10,268 nucleotides of DNA from the NCBI GenBank assembly GCA_002338505.1, contig DDIK01000104.1:1-10268 (forward strand), in the 5' to 3' direction. This DNA comes from Bacteriovorax sp. UBA1852 (GTDB lineage: Bacteria; Bdellovibrionota; Bacteriovoracia; Bacteriovoracales; Bacteriovoracaceae). Shown in pieces: positions 7,671 through 10,268 of this stretch. The notes under the pieces are model-generated. The model searched no databases. It was not told the origin of the DNA and saw only the letters and a list, made by a program, of their open reading frames with translations. A program made the translations under genes and the position numbers. The stretch's first letter is position 1. Every line of letters begins with the position of its first letter.

Positions 7671-7757
7671 AGTACACTAAGGCGTCACTTAAATGAAGCT
7701 TTTGATCTGTACTATGTAATTACTATATAAGAGAGAGAGAAAAGTGTACTTAAGTAC
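7671..7757. repeat. TGTACT/AGTACA hexamers at 37-bp steps in the rimO upstream region
   Basis: AGTACA starts at 7671, TGTACT at 7708 and TGTACT at 7745, each exactly 37 bp apart. The first is inverted relative to the other two. The last copy is part of GTACTTAAGTAC (7746-7757), a 12-nt perfect palindrome. The first copy is within AGTACACT, which is the exact reverse complement of AGTGTACT at 7743-7750. 37 bp is about 3.5 helical turns. The middle copy sits between the candidate -35 and -10 of the rimO promoter. Binding sites for a regulator are a possible reading; chance in AT-rich DNA is not excluded. Confidence 0.4.
7702..7731 (+). promoter_or_regulatory. Candidate sigma-70 promoter of rimO
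   Basis: TTGATC (7702-7707) is followed by either TATATA (7724-7729, spacing 16) or TATAAG (7726-7731, spacing 18). Transcription would begin near 7735-7740, inside the GA-run, leaving a leader of about 55-60 nt before the rimO ATG. It is the best match to a sigma-70 promoter in the window. Confidence 0.5.
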
Positions 7758-7782
7758 CTATAAATAGTATATCTCTTCTATA
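7724..7782 (+). promoter_or_regulatory. Long dyad around the rimO leader
   Basis: The left arm TATATAAGAGA (7724-7734) pairs with TCTCTTCTATA (7772-7782) at 10 of 11 positions, with one mismatch. The palindrome GTACTTAAGTAC lies almost at the centre. A short GA-dinucleotide run (7731-7740) extends the left arm. If transcribed from its start, the right arm would end 3 nt before the rimO GGAG, so pairing could affect translation. The likely transcript start falls inside the left arm, which limits this idea. Confidence 0.3.
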
Positions 7783-7785
7783 TTT

Positions 7786-7789
7786 GGAG
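7786..7789 (+). promoter_or_regulatory. Ribosome binding site of rimO
   Basis: GGAG lies 5 nt before ATG 7795, which supports the short N-terminal extension before the conserved F-F-S-S-L-G-C segment. Confidence 0.75.
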
Positions 7790-7794
7790 TAAAA

Positions 7795-9168
7795 ATGAAT
7801 AATATAACACACGATAATAAGTTTATTGATAGAACAGTTTTCTTCTCATCTCTTGGTTGTTCAAAGAATCTTGTAGATGCTCAGGTTATGTTAGGTCACA
7901 TGGGTCTCAATGGGTTTGAGGTAATAACCGAGCCAAGTAATGCCGAGGTCATAGTTGTTAATACTTGCTCATTTATAGATGCAGCAAAAGCTGAAAGTGT
8001 TGAAACAATTTTAGATTTAGCAGATCATAAAGAAACAGGAAGCTGTAAAGCACTTGTTGTTTCAGGCTGTATGGCGCAGAGGTATTCGAATGACCTTGAA
8101 AAAGAACTGCCTGAGGTTGATTTATTTATTGGTACTGGCGAATACAATAAAATCGTCCCTCTTTTGACGGCCCTAGAAGAAAATAAATTAGAGAAGAAGT
8201 CATTTGTAGAAGTACCAAGATTTATTCATACAGAATTTGACCCAAGGCTTAATACTTCACCATTTTATACTGCATGGTTAAAAATATCTGAGGGATGTAA
8301 TAGAAATTGCACTTTTTGTATTATTCCTACTCTTCGTGGTCGTCTAAGATCTAGAGCGGTCGATTCTCTTGTTCAAGAAGCAAGACAACTTGCTGAGACT
8401 GGAGTTAAAGAGCTAAATCTAATTTCTCAAGACTTATCTGATTATGGAGTTGACCTCGATGATGATAATAACCTTTTTGAACTATTATCAGGTTTAGAGA
8501 CTGTTGATGGAGTTAATTGGGTGAGGTTGTTCTACTTTTATCCCGATGAATTAACTGATGAAGTTATCGAAAAAATGGCAACATCTACAAAGGTTTGTAA
8601 GTATCTTGATATGCCAGTTCAGCACTTTTCAGATTATGTTCTGAAGAGAATGAATAGAAAAATTACTGGTGAAAAAATAATGGATCGTATCGAAAAGTTA
8701 CGAGAGAGAATTCCAGGCATCGTTCTTAGAACTTCTATTATTGTAGGTTTTCCGGGAGAGAATGACGATGATTTTGAAAAACTTCTCGCCGGAGTTAAGG
8801 CCGCAAGATTTAACCATCTAGGTATTTTTAGATATTCTGACGAGGAGGGGACTCCTGCCTACCGTCTTAAAGACAAAGTACCTCAAGAGGTGATCGAAGA
8901 ACGATTTGATCGTTTATTTGAAGCACAAAAAGAAATTGCAAGAGAATTAAATTCTGAATTTTTAGGAAAGACTGTTGAAGTTCTTGTTGAAGGCTTTCAT
9001 GAAGATACAGAACTTCTCATTGTCGGCCGTCACTTTGGGCAGGCTCCAGATATCGATGGCAAGGTAATTATTAACGATCTCGACGGAAAAGAACTTAAGC
9101 AGGGTGATCTCATCAACGTAGAGATCACCGAAGTTTTAGATTTTGATTTAATCGGAAAGCTCGTTTAG
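7795..9168 (+). CDS. rimO: Ribosomal protein uS12 methylthiotransferase RimO
   Basis: 457 residues, close to the usual RimO length. This radical SAM enzyme adds a methylthio group to the conserved aspartate of ribosomal protein uS12 (Asp89 in E. coli). Domains in order: an N-terminal UPF0004 domain (about 13-140) with C22, C58 and C92 for the auxiliary 4Fe-4S cluster; a radical SAM domain (about 155-385) with C168-x3-C172-x2-C175 in S-E-G-C-N-R-N-C-T-F-C-I-I-P; and a C-terminal TRAM domain (about 388-457). RimO is preferred over the tRNA enzyme MiaB because of S-Q-D-L-S-D-Y-G-V-D (211-220), I-P-T-L-R-G-R-L-R-S-R and the TRAM motif G-R-H-F-G-Q-A-P-D-I-D-G (411-422). All six cysteines are present, so the enzyme should be active. 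It has its own candidate promoter. Its TAG abuts the stop codon of the convergent gene with no spacer and no terminator hairpin. Confidence 0.96.
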   Translation: MNNITHDNKFIDRTVFFSSLGCSKNLVDAQVMLGHMGLNGFEVITEPSNAEVIVVNTCSFIDAAKAESVETILDLADHKETGSCKALVVSGCMAQRYSNDLEKELPEVDLFIGTGEYNKIVPLLTALEENKLEKKSFVEVPRFIHTEFDPRLNTSPFYTAWLKISEGCNRNCTFCIIPTLRGRLRSRAVDSLVQEARQLAETGVKELNLISQDLSDYGVDLDDDNNLFELLSGLETVDGVNWVRLFYFYPDELTDEVIEKMATSTKVCKYLDMPVQHFSDYVLKRMNRKITGEKIMDRIEKLRERIPGIVLRTSIIVGFPGENDDDFEKLLAGVKAARFNHLGIFRYSDEEGTPAYRLKDKVPQEVIEERFDRLFEAQKEIARELNSEFLGKTVEVLVEGFHEDTELLIVGRHFGQAPDIDGKVIINDLDGKELKQGDLINVEITEVLDFDLIGKLV

Positions 9169-10268
9169 TTATTTATATCGATTTGCAGGAAATCTATAAG
9201 CACCAGATAAGCTTAGGGCCCCATTGGTTTCATTTGTTTTTGATGGGGAAGAAAGCAATACTACTGAGCTACTAATTACATCTTTAACAATGTAAGTATT
9301 TGAGCCAAAGATCACACCAACGCCTTCCTGAAGATAAGTGTCTCCTGATGTTGAAGTGAAAGAATTAAATGTCTCAGATGATCCTCCATTTAAGAAAATC
9401 ACATTACTTCCTATTACAGTATCGATATTTACATCTGTTATTGCTATTGTCGTAGGACTTGGAGCAATTGCTGTTCCTGAGTCCTCTCCTGCACATCCTG
9501 TGTATGAACTTGACGTGCTTGAAAGCAGGTTATCAAAATCATATCGCTCATTGTAGGTATTTCCGAAAATATCACTACCTGCTCGATCCATATTTGCTGG
9601 AGAGATTTCATCAATGACACTTGATTTTGTAAATGTATAATCCCAGTCTCTAACCATTACTCTGATTCTTGCTTTAAGTTCTCCAGCACTGTCTGTACAA
9701 GCAAAAGTATAAAAAGGTTGTGCTCCCATATAGGGATCAAGAATATTATTGGTAGAAACATTATTGTTTCTACTATGCCAACCATGACTTGAGTACTCAT
9801 AGGTTGAAGTTTCACAACTATTTGATGCCGCATAGTTTGCTAAAGAAATATTAGAGTTATATCCGTTGGAGATAGGTGCATCATACGAATAGTTTTGTAC
9901 TAGTCCGTTGTCTGCAGAACTAGTAAGTCTAGTAAAGCCATTATCAAGAGAAGTAGTGTCGAATTCTTGCGTAATTGCTCCTGCAATACACTCACTTCGT
10001 CCACCATCACAGTCTGAAGTTACTTCAGTTACTGTAACTTTACAGCCGGAGGTAGATCCATCTGTAAGAGATATTTCATAGTGGGTCTCTTGGCCGAAGT
10101 CACAGTTTTTTACACCGTTTGTACCAAAAGTATTATAATGGCTTCCGCCACAAAATAAATCATCATTAAAAGGAAATGTCGTCCACCCGTCAACTACACC
10201 AGTGGCGACATCGTCTGTTTCACCGAGATTAATAGTGTCATTTATAGTACTTATTGCCATTCCTGTTT
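9169..10268 (-). CDS. Ser/Thr/Asn-rich, eight-cysteine protein, probably exported; 5' end cut by the window edge
   Basis: The frame stays open past the ATG at 10258-10260 to the right edge (T-G precede the Met). That Met has AGGA directly against it, which is too close, and no signal peptide follows, so the true start is probably outside the window. The visible 363 residues (counted from that Met) are rich in Ser, Thr, Asn, Gly and Asp, poor in Lys, and contain cysteines at 37, 53, 73, 84, 91, 149, 188 and 256. This composition fits an exported, disulfide-bonded surface or periplasmic protein. Residues about 272-340 read as short beta strands (V-I-G-S-N-V-I-F-L, G-S-N-T-Y-I-V-K-D-V, S-S-S-V-V-L-L-S-S), loosely like small beta domains of phage or adhesin fibres; this is a weak impression. 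Family not recognised. Its TAA lies directly next to the rimO TAG in tail-to-tail arrangement. Confidence 0.7.
   Translation of the reverse strand, partial: TGMAISTINDTINLGETDDVATGVVDGWTTFPFNDDLFCGGSHYNTFGTNGVKNCDFGQETHYEISLTDGSTSGCKVTVTEVTSDCDGGRSECIAGAITQEFDTTSLDNGFTRLTSSADNGLVQNYSYDAPISNGYNSNISLANYAASNSCETSTYEYSSHGWHSRNNNVSTNNILDPYMGAQPFYTFACTDSAGELKARIRVMVRDWDYTFTKSSVIDEISPANMDRAGSDIFGNTYNERYDFDNLLSSTSSSYTGCAGEDSGTAIAPSPTTIAITDVNIDTVIGSNVIFLNGGSSETFNSFTSTSGDTYLQEGVGVIFGSNTYIVKDVISSSVVLLSSPSKTNETNGALSLSGAYRFPANRYK

Noticed and set aside
7512..7730. 72-codon plus-strand reading frame upstream of rimO
   Set aside because: It lies mostly antisense to the signal-peptide region of the 148-residue exported protein, which has a good ribosome binding site; its own start lacks one and the product looks like a hydrophobic shadow.
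7795..9168. tRNA methylthiotransferase MiaB
   Set aside because: The Q-D-x3-Y-G-x-D motif and the G-R-x5-A-P-x-I-D-G motif in the TRAM domain are those of RimO, not MiaB.
9338..9556. 72-codon plus-strand frame opposite the eight-cysteine protein
   Set aside because: The minus strand is open across more than 360 codons with protein-like composition; the plus frame has no ribosome binding site and no recognisable features.
10258..10260. ATG as the true start of the right-edge gene
   Set aside because: The frame continues to the edge, the AGGA directly touches the ATG, and a probably exported protein would lack a signal peptide if it began here.

Overview
The window is an AT-rich stretch of bacterial chromosome, roughly one-third G+C by eye. 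It is densely packed with short intergenic gaps. The gene mix is a full-length bacterial Smc, RimO, a soluble HD-GYP phosphodiesterase and several Sec-exported, lysine/serine/asparagine-rich proteins of unknown family. Together with the base composition this suggests a low-GC relative of Bdellovibrio (Bacteriovorax/Halobacteriovorax type). That placement is inference from style and content; no marker gene here proves it.

Layout. (1) The left edge cuts a plus-strand gene whose visible end carries ankyrin repeats (2-721). (2) It converges, with a 4-nt overlap of stop codons, on a leftward three-gene cluster (3251 to 718): an HD-GYP c-di-GMP phosphodiesterase, a small two-helix membrane protein ending in a HAMP domain with no output module, and an exported coiled-coil, cysteine-containing protein. 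The last two overlap by 11 nt. (3) A 215-nt divergent intergenic region (3252-3466) separates this cluster from smc. It holds two dyad symmetries and an A/C-only leader. (4) smc (3467-7150) starts at a GTG with a good ribosome binding site and ends at a strong bidirectional terminator. (5) The same terminator serves a small exported protein on the minus strand (7181-7627). (6) A 167-nt divergent region (7628-7794) contains a plausible sigma-70 promoter, a 12-nt perfect palindrome and a TGTACT/AGTACA hexamer recurring every 37 bp. (7) rimO (7795-9168) encodes the ribosomal protein S12 methylthiotransferase. (8) A serine/threonine/asparagine-rich, eight-cysteine protein on the minus strand (9169 to the right edge) is cut by the window and abuts rimO stop codon to stop codon.

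How the genes fit together. smc (chromosome compaction and segregation) and rimO (ribosome modification) are housekeeping genes that appear to be transcribed alone. The HD-GYP/HAMP/exported-protein cluster looks like a small signalling unit linking c-di-GMP turnover to the envelope, but only the HD-GYP function is recognisable. No tRNA, rRNA, CRISPR array, insertion sequence or phage module was seen. Nothing here amounts to a clearly new multi-gene system. The points most worth checking are the hinge of Smc, which lacks the usual glycine pairs, the regularly spaced hexamers upstream of rimO, and the isolated HAMP protein next to the HD-GYP gene.
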